Part shown: positions 15,696 to 22,979 of the stretch, piece after piece | Position numbering within the stretch: the stretch's first letter is position 1 | Layout: every line of letters begins with the position of its first letter | DNA from: an uncultured Clostridia bacterium | GTDB lineage: Bacteria; Bacillota_I; Bacilli_A; RF39; UBA660 | Length of the DNA stretch: 37,352 nt | Direction: 5' to 3' | Assembly: GCA_945871105.1 (NCBI GenBank) | Contig: CAMBUO010000011.1 | Span: forward strand, 1 to 37,352 | Position numbers and translations under genes: made by a program | The notes under the pieces: generated by a model | What the model was told of the DNA's origin: nothing | Seen by the model: the letters and a program-made list of their open reading frames with translations, nothing else | Databases searched by the model: none

Positions 15696-15708
15696 ACTCC
15701 TCCTTTAT

Positions 15709-16665
15709 TTAAGACCAATTCTTTTTCACATAACGACACAAAGTTTTAGTTTTGGCTGTTGAATTAGAAATAGGACAGATATCGTCTTGATCAAATTGTT
15801 TTAACATAATTGGTTTATTAATATTATATAAATAACTATCATCTATTTCCGAGATAATTGGAACATTTGTAACATAAACTCCATCTTCTTTTAAAAATAC
15901 TAATAAATTTTCACATTTTTCTGGTTGCATACAATACCATTTATTTAAATCATTATTACCACAACTAGGATAAATTATTGGACAAGTAATATTAACATGA
16001 TATTTAAGAAAAGCTTTTTCCATTAAAAGATGAGCATATTTTACTTGTTCTTCAGTTAAATGATGATGAGTATCATAAATAGCTGTTTCATTAGAACCTA
16101 TATGAAAAGTAAATAATTTTACTCCTAAATTAGCAAAATATTCAATAATATTAAATGCTTCTTGATAATTTGATGACCATAAAGTTGGTTGAATTTTTAC
16201 TGGATAATTATTTTTAATTAACCAATTAATGGCCTCTATAACACTATTAAAAGGATAATTAATTCCTTTTAACATAGACATCTTTTGAGGATTAATACTA
16301 TCAATACTAAAAGATATATAATCAATTTTTGGGATATCTATCCCTTGAATCAATTGTTTTATTCTTACTAATCCACCAACTCCCGAAGTTGAATAGCAAA
16401 CATTAGCACCTTTTAAAATTGATAATTTACTTACTTCATTACAAAAGTTAACATCAACTAATGGATCAGGATTACCTAAAATATACATTTGTTTAATAGA
16501 TTTAAATTTATTAAATAATTCTTCTATTTGTTCAATTTGTCCTTGATAATTATCATTTATATTTTTTTGAGTACAACAAGGGCATTTACAGTAACAATTG
16601 TGATATCCTTTAGTACCCGTATATAAAGTTATAAATTTTACTTTATCATAATCTAATTCAATCAT
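15709..16665 (-). CDS. Radical SAM protein of unknown substrate
   Basis: 318 aa. Near the N-terminus, HNCYCKCPCC contains a CX3CX2C spacing (Cys24, Cys28, Cys31) that fits the 4Fe-4S site of radical SAM enzymes, with two extra cysteines between. Core features follow: YILGNPDPLVD, CYSTSGVGG, YISFSIDSINPQKMSMLKG and VKIQPTLWSSN, consistent with the partial TIM barrel. The C-terminal third has more cysteines (ITCPIIYPSCGN, YCMQPEKC, DICPIS and LCRY), which could bind auxiliary clusters in a SPASM-like way. The ATG at 16665 has GGAGG, and a TATACT box lies at 16686-16691. It is first in an operon with an ABC exporter and a GNAT acetyltransferase, so synthesis, modification and export of one small product is possible. 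No precursor peptide gene was found. Confidence 0.82.
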   Translation of the reverse strand: MIELDYDKVKFITLYTGTKGYHNCYCKCPCCTQKNINDNYQGQIEQIEELFNKFKSIKQMYILGNPDPLVDVNFCNEVSKLSILKGANVCYSTSGVGGLVRIKQLIQGIDIPKIDYISFSIDSINPQKMSMLKGINYPFNSVIEAINWLIKNNYPVKIQPTLWSSNYQEAFNIIEYFANLGVKLFTFHIGSNETAIYDTHHHLTEEQVKYAHLLMEKAFLKYHVNITCPIIYPSCGNNDLNKWYCMQPEKCENLLVFLKEDGVYVTNVPIISEIDDSYLYNINKPIMLKQFDQDDICPISNSTAKTKTLCRYVKKNWS

Positions 16666-16703
16666 AAAACCTCCATCTTTTCTTTAGTATAACATAAATT
16701 ACA

Positions 16704-16733
16704 TTAAAAAAAAATAAAAAGTGAAAATCACTT
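16704..16733 (-). terminator. Intrinsic terminator after the metallophosphoesterase gene
   Basis: The 6-bp stem AAGTGA / TCACTT (16719-16724 and 16728-16733) with a 3-nt loop begins one base past the stop codon. It is followed on the minus strand by T-rich sequence (TTTTTATTTTTTTTT). Confidence 0.8.
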
Positions 16734-16734
16734 C

Positions 16735-17424
16735 TTAATCTAAAGTTTTATAACCCTCAAACATAAAATTAATTTTATCAACTACTTTATCTGTATGAAA
16801 ATGACCACAATACCATTTATGATAATCAGTTAATTCTTCAATTAAATCTAAAAACTTTTCCGTACTTTGATCAACTTTATCTTGATTAACTCCAACATAA
16901 AACATTTCATATGGTAAATATTTATAAGGACATGTATGACTTAGAATATAATCTACTTGATAATTGTTTTCTTTTAAATTATTTAGAGTTTGTTTTTTAA
17001 TTAATTCACTTGGTTGTTCATCTTTAAACCATTTGTAACCTCTTTCTATCATCAAATCTTTATTAATTGAAAAAGCTCCACCAATTACTAAAACTTTTTT
17101 ATTTAAAATGGTATAAATCTCGGAATCTTTAAAAAATAATAAATTTGGATAATTCTTTTCTTGATACATAATACCATCAAATAAATTAATTTCTTGATAA
17201 GTTTTGATATTTTCTGGTCTTTCTTCATGATTACCATAAACACATAAAAAAGTAATTGGTATTTTAGTTAATTCTTCCTTTAATTTATTATCCTGATCAC
17301 CAAAATAATTAATACCTGCATCTCCTAGTATGATTAAATAATCATCTTTAGTTGTTTTTTGTTCTTTACAAAACTCTTTTATTCTTTGAAAATTACCATG
17401 AGTATCACCTGTTATATATATCAT
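16735..17424 (-). CDS. Calcineurin-like metallophosphoesterase
   Basis: 229 aa, a two-metal phosphoesterase. All metal-binding motifs are present: GDTHG (residues 6-10, D-x-H), ILGDAG (GD), YGNHEERP (GNHE), SHTCPYK (His) and YCGHFHTDK (GHxH). The size fits a stand-alone phosphatase or nuclease of the YfcE/ApaH-like superfamily, but the substrate is unknown. The ribosome site is strong (GGGGTGG, ATG 17424). It is a single-gene transcript with its own extended -10 promoter and its own terminator. Confidence 0.9.
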   Translation of the reverse strand: MIYITGDTHGNFQRIKEFCKEQKTTKDDYLIILGDAGINYFGDQDNKLKEELTKIPITFLCVYGNHEERPENIKTYQEINLFDGIMYQEKNYPNLLFFKDSEIYTILNKKVLVIGGAFSINKDLMIERGYKWFKDEQPSELIKKQTLNNLKENNYQVDYILSHTCPYKYLPYEMFYVGVNQDKVDQSTEKFLDLIEELTDYHKWYCGHFHTDKVVDKINFMFEGYKTLD

Positions 17425-17448
17425 AATCCACCCCTTTAAAACTTATAC

Positions 17449-17457
17449 ATTATATCA
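17449..17457 (-). promoter_or_regulatory. Extended -10 promoter of the metallophosphoesterase gene
   Basis: TGATATAAT on the minus strand is a perfect extended -10 (TGnTATAAT), and no good -35 is needed. It lies 24 nt before the ATG at 17424. Confidence 0.65.
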
Positions 17458-17463
17458 TAAAAT

Positions 17464-17495
17464 TAAAAAAAACTCACTACATTTTATGTAATGAG
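17464..17495 (-). terminator. Strong intrinsic terminator of the orf199 operon
   Basis: A 10-bp stem with one G-U pair (17473-17482 with 17486-17495), a 3-nt loop, and 8 T following on the minus strand (17464-17472 region). Confidence 0.9.
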
Positions 17496-17505
17496 AAAAA
17501 ATTTT

Positions 17506-18105
17506 TTATCTAGTTTTTTTATTTTCAAGTGCGAAATCAATATCAAATGTCGCTGCTTGTTGCATAAGTTGACCAGCTAATAACTGTTCGTAATTTTGAT
17601 AATTCAATTCGTATCCAAGTTCACTTAATCTACTTACTAATTCATTGTAATTAACAATAAAACCAGAATTTTGTAAACTTTCCAATTCAGGAGATATTTT
17701 ATGTGAAACATTTTGTCCTTGACTTACAATTTCAATTCCTGGTGCTATATAAACAATATCTTTTAAAAATTTGTTAGGTGAAACACCTTTAATTTTATAT
17801 TCATCATCTGCTGTATTTGCTATTTCTTGTTGCATAAAAAATTCCGTATATAAATCAATTGCCATTTTTTCAACAGGAAGTCCTAGTGTAGAAAAATAAT
17901 TTGAATAATTTTCTATACATTGTTGTAAAAAATTAACTGCTTCTTCTGTTTTAACACTACTAATAATCTTTGATTTTTCTTTGCCATTTTCATCAAATTC
18001 AAACTTTATATAATCACATACAACTCCATCAATATGTCCTCTAACATACTTTATCATATTTTCATCTTGTTCTTTTGATTTTAAATTTTCATCGAATACA
18101 CCCAT
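17506..18105 (-). CDS. Unknown soluble protein in the third MerR-type operon
   Basis: 199 aa from ATG 18105, chosen because GGAGG lies 8 nt upstream. A longer frame starts 27 nt earlier but has no ribosome site. The protein is acidic, soluble and mostly helical, with no signal peptide or transmembrane segment and no motif I recognise. Visible strings include KYVRGHIDGVVCDYIKFEFDE near the N-terminus and ELVSRLSELGYELNYQNYEQLLAGQLMQQAATFD near the C-terminus. It lies 61 nt after the truncated VirD4/TraG-like gene on the same strand and ends at a strong terminator, so it is probably the second gene of that transcript. Confidence 0.75.
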   Translation of the reverse strand: MGVFDENLKSKEQDENMIKYVRGHIDGVVCDYIKFEFDENGKEKSKIISSVKTEEAVNFLQQCIENYSNYFSTLGLPVEKMAIDLYTEFFMQQEIANTADDEYKIKGVSPNKFLKDIVYIAPGIEIVSQGQNVSHKISPELESLQNSGFIVNYNELVSRLSELGYELNYQNYEQLLAGQLMQQAATFDIDFALENKKTR

Positions 18106-18166
18106 ATAATTTTCCTCCAATTTTTTTAACAATATTTTTTGATTATTTTAATAATTAAAATAACTA

Positions 18167-19096
18167 TTACTTATAAATAACTTTTTTAAATAAAGATATA
18201 GTATATTCTCCATATTTATTAATTAAATTTTCTTTATTTTTAGTTATTGCAATAAGATTTAAATTAATATTGTTGTCGTTTTCAAGCAAACTTTCTAATT
18301 CTTCGATTTTAGATATCCTGTCAAGACTATCTAAAATTATATTAACTTTTTGTTTTGATTTATTTTTTTCAAGCACTTTACATAATTGATTTATAAAAAT
18401 ATTAGCAATAATATTTAATTTTGGATAACCAACTATTATAATACTCTGTTCCTTATTTTCTAAATTAATTTTATCTAAATTTATATCATCATTTGATAAT
18501 TTTTCTGATAAATTAGGTCGCATACTAATTATTTTCATTTTTTGATTAAATACTGATAAAACACTTAATTTGGTATCAGTTGGTAAATTAATTATTGCCG
18601 AAATTAATTTATATTCTAATGATTTGTTATCTAATGCATTATAATACTCATCTAGTAAACCTTTTTCAAATTCATTACTTAATTCTAAAACATTAGCTAT
18701 GTTTATTTTTTTAATATCATTTTCTTTTTCGAATAAATGAATAGTTAGTGCCATAAAATAATCAGAAGATGTATTTATCCAAAACATATCGATATTTTCA
18801 TTAAAATCATTAAACATATAAAAAACTATTTTATTTATAAGTTCAATTGCATTATCTATATCACCATTTTTATATAAATGATATGGATAGGCAAGTGGAT
18901 TCCAAGAAAATGAATTTTCTAACTCTTTCAAGTTTAAAACTTTAATATCTTTTATTTTATCTTTTAAAAGATCATGATAAATATTTTTATCATCGAATAC
19001 AAATAAATTTTCTAAATTATTTTCAATTAACGTTTCACGATTATAGTTTTGTTCTGAATCAATTATTAATTTTATTCTATTTTCTAATTTTTCCAT
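18167..19096 (-). CDS. Truncated VirD4/TraG-like (type IV coupling protein-like) protein without a P-loop
   Basis: 309 aa. The order of short motifs follows type IV coupling proteins after their Walker A. FVFDDKNIY (32-40) resembles the D-x-K strand, KVLNLKELENSFSWNPL (52-68) carries the WNPL element, and DMFWINTSSDYFMALTIHL resembles the dpFW...a...l segment. IIIVGYPKL follows, then VNIILDSLDRISKIEELES (251-269) sits where Walker B (LDEf...ip) is expected, with Ser for the catalytic Glu. The last part (AITKNKENLINKYG) resembles the Q-motif region. The transmembrane helices, the P-loop and the C-terminal end of the family are missing, so it should not act as a DNA pump. It may be a remnant or a repurposed domain. 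It is preceded by a MerR-type promoter and a GGGTG ribosome site. Family assignment is by pattern only. Confidence 0.6.
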   Translation of the reverse strand: MEKLENRIKLIIDSEQNYNRETLIENNLENLFVFDDKNIYHDLLKDKIKDIKVLNLKELENSFSWNPLAYPYHLYKNGDIDNAIELINKIVFYMFNDFNENIDMFWINTSSDYFMALTIHLFEKENDIKKINIANVLELSNEFEKGLLDEYYNALDNKSLEYKLISAIINLPTDTKLSVLSVFNQKMKIISMRPNLSEKLSNDDINLDKINLENKEQSIIIVGYPKLNIIANIFINQLCKVLEKNKSKQKVNIILDSLDRISKIEELESLLENDNNINLNLIAITKNKENLINKYGEYTISLFKKVIYK

Positions 19097-19136
19097 ATTT
19101 TCACCCTTTCTTTATTAGATTAAATTATTAATTTTT

Positions 19137-19152
19137 TTACATTTATTCCTCC
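19137..19152 (-). other. Start-stop element: strong ribosome site followed by ATG-TAA
   Basis: GGAGG (19148-19152), a 5-nt spacer, then ATG (19140-19142) directly followed by TAA (19137-19139). It sits in the leader of the VirD4-like gene, 41 nt before that gene's own ATG. It is either the stump of a lost gene or a minimal upstream reading frame that holds ribosomes. Confidence 0.6.
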
Positions 19153-19163
19153 TTTTATAACCA

Positions 19164-19194
19164 ATTCTAACATTATAGTTAGATGGAGAGTCAA
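19164..19194 (-). promoter_or_regulatory. MerR-type promoter 3 (19-bp spacer), upstream of the VirD4-like/orf199 unit
   Basis: TTGACT (19189-19194), a 19-nt spacer CTCCATCTAACTATAATGT and TAGAAT (19164-19169). The -35 plus the first four spacer bases are identical to the two other copies at 22686-22716 and 23405-23435. The central operator differs at a few bases. Confidence 0.8.
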
Positions 19195-19622
19195 GTATAT
19201 TTATACTTAACATTTTACTTATTTTATAATATTATGTTACCATAAAAAATTCCTATACAAGCACTTAATAGAAAAAATTTACATTATTTGACAAAATCAT
19301 ATATCTAGAACAAAGTGTGTTGTGATATAGTGTTTGGTAAAATGATTATATTTATACGTTTAATAAAAGAATTAGAATAATCTGAACAATAGATAAATTA
19401 AAAATTGCTAATAGTACATTAGCTCATTATTATCAGAATATAGAAATATAACACTAAAAACTGCTAACGAAATTGCTAATTACTATGTTTTTAAATTAAT
19501 ATTTCATAGTAACATTCAAAGATATAGAACGAATGAATTATGATGTTAGAGTAAAAAAACGAATATTACTACTCATTATATATTCTCTAATTTGTTATAA
19601 TATTAAATTATTAATATTTAAC
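19195..19622. other. Non-coding stretch with remnants
   Basis: About 430 bases with no intact gene. It holds a TTGACA at 19288-19293 (plus strand), a TATAGT preceded by TG near 19324-19331, and the decayed XRE gene at 19342-19505. The last 115 bases before the next stop codon are plain AT-rich sequence. An area this size without a gene, next to a pseudogene, suggests past deletion or transfer. Confidence 0.6.
19342..19505 (+). pseudogene. Decayed XRE-type helix-turn-helix repressor
   Basis: Reading three frames in turn gives the parts of a Cro/CI-type domain: MIIFIRLIKELE from ATG 19342, then IDKLKIANSTLAHYYQN, then RNITLKTANEIANYY. In intact XRE proteins these segments are continuous (R-x-K-E-L-R ... 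S-T-L-x-x-Y-E ... N-x-x-L-K-x-A-x-x-I-A-x-Y). Stop codons (TAA at 19378, TAG near 19390) and at least two frame changes, plus apparent loss of several codons, show it is dead. Such repressors commonly guard mobile elements or toxin systems, so a former element is likely here. Confidence 0.65.
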
Positions 19623-20081
19623 TTACTCTACTTCATTTAGATTAAAATTAACTTCTAATTCAAACTTATATTCTTTAATATCTAATGGTAACAATTGTTC
19701 TTGTTCAAAATCGACAACTATTTTTAAAATAAAATTTTCTTTATCAATTCTTTTAAGAAAAAAATTAACTTCTTCAAATGTTAAAAATTCTAATTCATCT
19801 AAGTGTAATATAATATCACCATCATCAATATAATCATTTAAGTTAATATATTCATTTAATGGAAATTTTAACAATTTCTTATTGGGTTTAATAGTATAAA
19901 ATTCTAATCCTAATTTCTCTTCACTATAAAGAAAATCTATATAAAATGCTAATGACTCCCATTTATCAGTTTGAACCATTTTTTTTAATTCTTTCTTATA
20001 TTCGGTAGCATAACCATTTGTTTTTCTAATTTCTATTTCATAATTATTAGTATCTAACTCTTTATTATCTAATTTTAACAT
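19623..20081 (-). CDS. Unknown acidic protein
   Basis: 152 aa, soluble, very acidic, with no signal peptide and no recognised motif. Long alternating charged and hydrophobic strings suggest a mixed alpha/beta fold (SLAFYIDFLYSEEKLGLEFYTIKPNKK; DIILHLDELEFLTFEEVNFFLKRIDKE). The start ATG 20081 has GAGG at good spacing. It follows the CCAGH-motif gene by about 210 bases that hold nothing I can identify, so co-transcription is uncertain. It may be an immunity-like or accessory protein, but I have no direct evidence. Confidence 0.7.
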   Translation of the reverse strand: MLKLDNKELDTNNYEIEIRKTNGYATEYKKELKKMVQTDKWESLAFYIDFLYSEEKLGLEFYTIKPNKKLLKFPLNEYINLNDYIDDGDIILHLDELEFLTFEEVNFFLKRIDKENFILKIVVDFEQEQLLPLDIKEYKFELEVNFNLNEVE

Positions 20082-20293
20082 TTTTATACCTCACTATTTT
20101 TTTATCATATTTATGAAAATCAATTTGTGTTTTAAAAATCATCTACCATTAATTAATTTGAATTGTTTGGTAATAATTTTTCTTAAATCACCCGTTAATT
20201 ATATTTCATCTTATATATATTCTTTCATATGTGTACTATTTTGAATACTAATTCCTTTAAAGCACCTATTTTGCATCGTTGCTTTTGTATTAA

Positions 20294-20842
20294 TTACTCT
20301 TCCACCATTGGTAAACTCTTTGCCCAATTCAATAGTGTTTCATTTGCTTCTTTTATTTGATATTCTATAAATTTATCATCTAATAGTTTATTATTTTCAA
20401 TATAATTTATTATTTTACTAATGTAATCACCATAAACTAGTTCTTTTTTATCTTCTTCGCTTATAGGATAACTTTGTACTTTTTCTCTAAATTCATCAGC
20501 TGTTTCATACATAAAACCATTTGGTAAAGTTAAAAACTTATAATGTTTGATAAAACTAATGTAAACGCCAGTTCCTGCTCTATCACCACAGTAATACCAA
20601 AAGAAATCTTTTTCAACTTTTCCAATACGACTTATATTTTTACTTTTTACTTCCTCAAGTAAATAAATTGGTAATTTAACTTTATAACAAGAATCTTCAA
20701 TATGTCCTGCACAACAATATCTTGTTTTATAACCTTTTTTATTTAAAATACTTATTGTTTCAGCAATTTCTTCATCTACTTCAAAGAAGGTTGGATTCTC
20801 AATGATTTCAAATTTTTCATTACTAATATATTTATGTTTCAT
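20294..20842 (-). CDS. Conserved-looking unknown protein with a YCCAGH motif
   Basis: 182 aa, soluble. A central segment, AETISILNKKGYKTRYCCAGHIEDSCY (about residues 27-53), with paired Cys followed by Gly-His, and VYISFIKHYKF further on, resembles small uncharacterised Firmicute proteins carrying a C-[CS]-G-H motif. The Cys/His cluster could bind metal or be catalytic. I know of no proven function. The C-terminal part is helical and acidic. It lies 46 nt downstream of the ABC exporter on the same strand with no terminator seen between, so it probably belongs to that MerR-controlled operon. Confidence 0.75.
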   Translation of the reverse strand: MKHKYISNEKFEIIENPTFFEVDEEIAETISILNKKGYKTRYCCAGHIEDSCYKVKLPIYLLEEVKSKNISRIGKVEKDFFWYYCGDRAGTGVYISFIKHYKFLTLPNGFMYETADEFREKVQSYPISEEDKKELVYGDYISKIINYIENNKLLDDKFIEYQIKEANETLLNWAKSLPMVEE

Positions 20843-20888
20843 AAAATTTTACACTCCTTTATTTATTTTATTTATCTATAAATTATTT

Positions 20889-22661
20889 TTATTTAAATAA
20901 ATCGGCTTGATAAAGTTTTTGATATTTTAAAGATGTTTTCATTAAATTTTCATGAGTTCCTTCTGCAACTATTTTTCCTTTTTCAATCATGATAATATTA
21001 TCACTATTAACAATAGTTGATAATCGATGAGCAATTATTAGAATAGTATATTTATTTTTTAAATTATGAATAGCTTTTTGAATTTTTTCTTGGGTTTCAT
21101 TATCAAGAGCACTTGTTGCTTCATCAAAAAGAATTATTTCGGTTTTCTTAATTAAAGCTCTAGCAATAGCAAGACGTTGTCGCTCTCCTCCTGATAAAGT
21201 AACTCCACCTTCACCAACAATTGTATCATAACCATTTGGTAAACTAATAATAAAATCGTGTAAACAAGCTGTTTTACATGCTTTAATCATTTCTTTTTCC
21301 GAAACATTTTCTTTAACTAATAATAAGTTATCACGGATTGATAAATTAAATATATAAGGATTTTGTGTTATTATTGATATATTATTACGAATAGAATCTT
21401 TTGTTAAAGTATTTATATCATGATTATCAATAAAAATTTTATTATCAGTAACATTATATAATTTGGTTAATAAATTAAATATTGTTGTTTTTCCACTACC
21501 ACTTTTTCCAACAAAGGCAACCGTAGTATTAGCTTTGACTTTAAAACTAATATCATGTAAGATTTCTTTATTTTCTTTATAGGAAAAACTAACATTTTTA
21601 AATTCAAAATTACCAGCAATATGTTCTAATTTGATATTACCAAATTTTTCTTTTTGAAACTTAGTACCATCGATTATTTCATACACTCTTTTTGCTGAAA
21701 AATTAAAGGTTTTAATACAATCCATTAAACCTATAATAGAACTATATAAGTATTTTGTATTGTTTTTATACATATAAAGTACAAGAAAATTACTAGCCGT
21801 TAAAAGATTAAATTTTGTTAATAGAACGCCTAATAAGAAAAACATGTAATCAAATATTTCCGTTAATTCATCACTAAATAGATAAAACTTACTATTTTTG
21901 ATAGTTAATTCAATATTTTTATTATTAACTTCCGTAATACGATTATCAAATTTTTTCATAAAAATACTAGTTGCATTTAATGATTTAATATCGCGTACTC
22001 CTCTGATTAATTCGGCTATAAGTCCCGTATTTTTTTCTTCTAAATCACGAATTTTGGAAAGTCTTTCATAATAGATATCTATTCTTTTTTTCGATATAAT
22101 AAATTCTTTAATTCCACAAAGAACAAAATATAAAAACATAATTTTTGAAATAGAAAATATGACAATGAATATACCTATATTACCTATTATAGCTATTAAT
22201 AAATCGATTAAATTATCAAAAATATTAGCAATAGCATTAGTATCTTGTCTTAATCTATCAGTAAATATTCCTGTTCCATATTGATCAAAACAACTTATAT
22301 CAAGTTTAAAAGTTTCTTTCATTAATTCTTTCTGTATTTCATAAGTAACATTAACGATATATTTTTTATATAAAATTCTTGCTCCAAATCCTAAAATATG
22401 CTGAATTGTATAAACAATCAAAATAAATAGAGCTATTCGTAATAAATCTTCGTATAAACTTCCATTTAAATCCAATACCATTTTTGCTGATAATATCGGA
22501 ATTAATATACTAATAGGAATTGTTAAAACTGATGTTAAAAGACAAAAGATTATACTTTTTTTATTATTTTTAACAAATTTATAACTCTTTTTAATATTAT
22601 TTATCGTTTGCTGAAAATCTTTTTTTGTAAATTTTCTATTTTTATCAAAATCTTCTTTCAT
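20889..22661 (-). CDS. Multidrug-type ABC exporter under MerR-type promoter
   Basis: 590 aa half-transporter. The N-terminal membrane domain (about 30-320, six helices) includes the coupling-helix region FDQYGTGIFTDRLRQDTNAI. The ATPase domain contains Walker A GKSGSGKTTIF (about 383-393), a Q-loop in IITQNPYIF, signature LSGGERQRLAIARA (about 487), Walker B EIILFDEATSALD and the switch His in IIAHRLST. The protein resembles lipid/drug exporters, and no peptidase domain is present. ATG 22661 has AAGGGGG upstream. It is a paralogue of the exporter at 13959-15695. Its promoter has the 19-bp spacer of MerR activation, and a merR gene lies just upstream, so drug-inducible efflux is the simplest reading. 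Confidence 0.9.
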   Translation of the reverse strand: MKEDFDKNRKFTKKDFQQTINNIKKSYKFVKNNKKSIIFCLLTSVLTIPISILIPILSAKMVLDLNGSLYEDLLRIALFILIVYTIQHILGFGARILYKKYIVNVTYEIQKELMKETFKLDISCFDQYGTGIFTDRLRQDTNAIANIFDNLIDLLIAIIGNIGIFIVIFSISKIMFLYFVLCGIKEFIISKKRIDIYYERLSKIRDLEEKNTGLIAELIRGVRDIKSLNATSIFMKKFDNRITEVNNKNIELTIKNSKFYLFSDELTEIFDYMFFLLGVLLTKFNLLTASNFLVLYMYKNNTKYLYSSIIGLMDCIKTFNFSAKRVYEIIDGTKFQKEKFGNIKLEHIAGNFEFKNVSFSYKENKEILHDISFKVKANTTVAFVGKSGSGKTTIFNLLTKLYNVTDNKIFIDNHDINTLTKDSIRNNISIITQNPYIFNLSIRDNLLLVKENVSEKEMIKACKTACLHDFIISLPNGYDTIVGEGGVTLSGGERQRLAIARALIKKTEIILFDEATSALDNETQEKIQKAIHNLKNKYTILIIAHRLSTIVNSDNIIMIEKGKIVAEGTHENLMKTSLKYQKLYQADLFK

Positions 22662-22685
22662 AATTATTATCCCCCTTTGATTTAC

Positions 22686-22716
22686 AATATATCATTACAG
22701 TTAACTGGAGAGTCAA
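22686..22716 (-). promoter_or_regulatory. MerR-type promoter 2 (19-bp spacer) of the ABC exporter
   Basis: TTGACT (22711-22716), a 19-nt spacer containing the perfect palindrome CAGTTAACTG, and TATATT (22686-22691). The over-long spacer with a dyad between -35 and -10 is the hallmark of promoters activated by MerR-family DNA distortion. Confidence 0.88.
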
Positions 22717-22718
22717 GT

Positions 22719-22748
22719 AAAAAAATAGATACTTTTAAAAGTATCTAT
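22719..22748 (-). terminator. Terminator of the merR-orf77 operon
   Basis: A perfect 24-bp palindrome (22725-22748, stem up to 12 bp) followed on the minus strand by six T (22719-22724). The stop codon of orf77 lies inside it. Only two bases separate it from promoter 2. Confidence 0.9.
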
Positions 22749-22978
22749 CCAACAACTAAATCTTTGCCATAAAATTTCTTCGTTAAAACTAATTTTTTGA
22801 CTTTAGTATTTTCTTTTTCTTTAATATTTTCTTCTTTTTCTTGACTATCTAATGACTTATTATATTCAATTGCATTTTTATAAGCTATAACAAGTTGTTT
22901 TAACATTAAATAATCATTTTTTAGTTTGGTTATTTGTTGTTTTCTCTCTAAATGTTCCATTACTATTTTATTTAACAT
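22745..22978 (-). CDS. Small charged protein co-transcribed with merR
   Basis: 77 aa: a basic, coiled-coil-like helix (ERKQQITKLKNDYLMLKQLVIAYKNAIEYNK) followed by a Lys/Glu-rich tail (KEENIKEKENTKVKKLVLTKKFYGKDLVVG). No family is recognised. It begins 1 nt after the merR stop codon (or at the ATG 18 nt further in) and ends in a terminator, so it is always made with the regulator. It could be a partner or anti-regulator of MerR, or a remnant of a longer gene. The ribosome site is weak and the true start is uncertain. Confidence 0.6.
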   Translation of the reverse strand: MLNKIVMEHLERKQQITKLKNDYLMLKQLVIAYKNAIEYNKSLDSQEKEENIKEKENTKVKKLVLTKKFYGKDLVVG

Positions 22979-22979
22979 T

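Noticed and set aside
16666-16734. RiPP precursor peptide upstream of the radical SAM gene
   Set aside because: The 69-nt gap holds only a terminator, a -10 box and a ribosome site; there is no room for a precursor gene.
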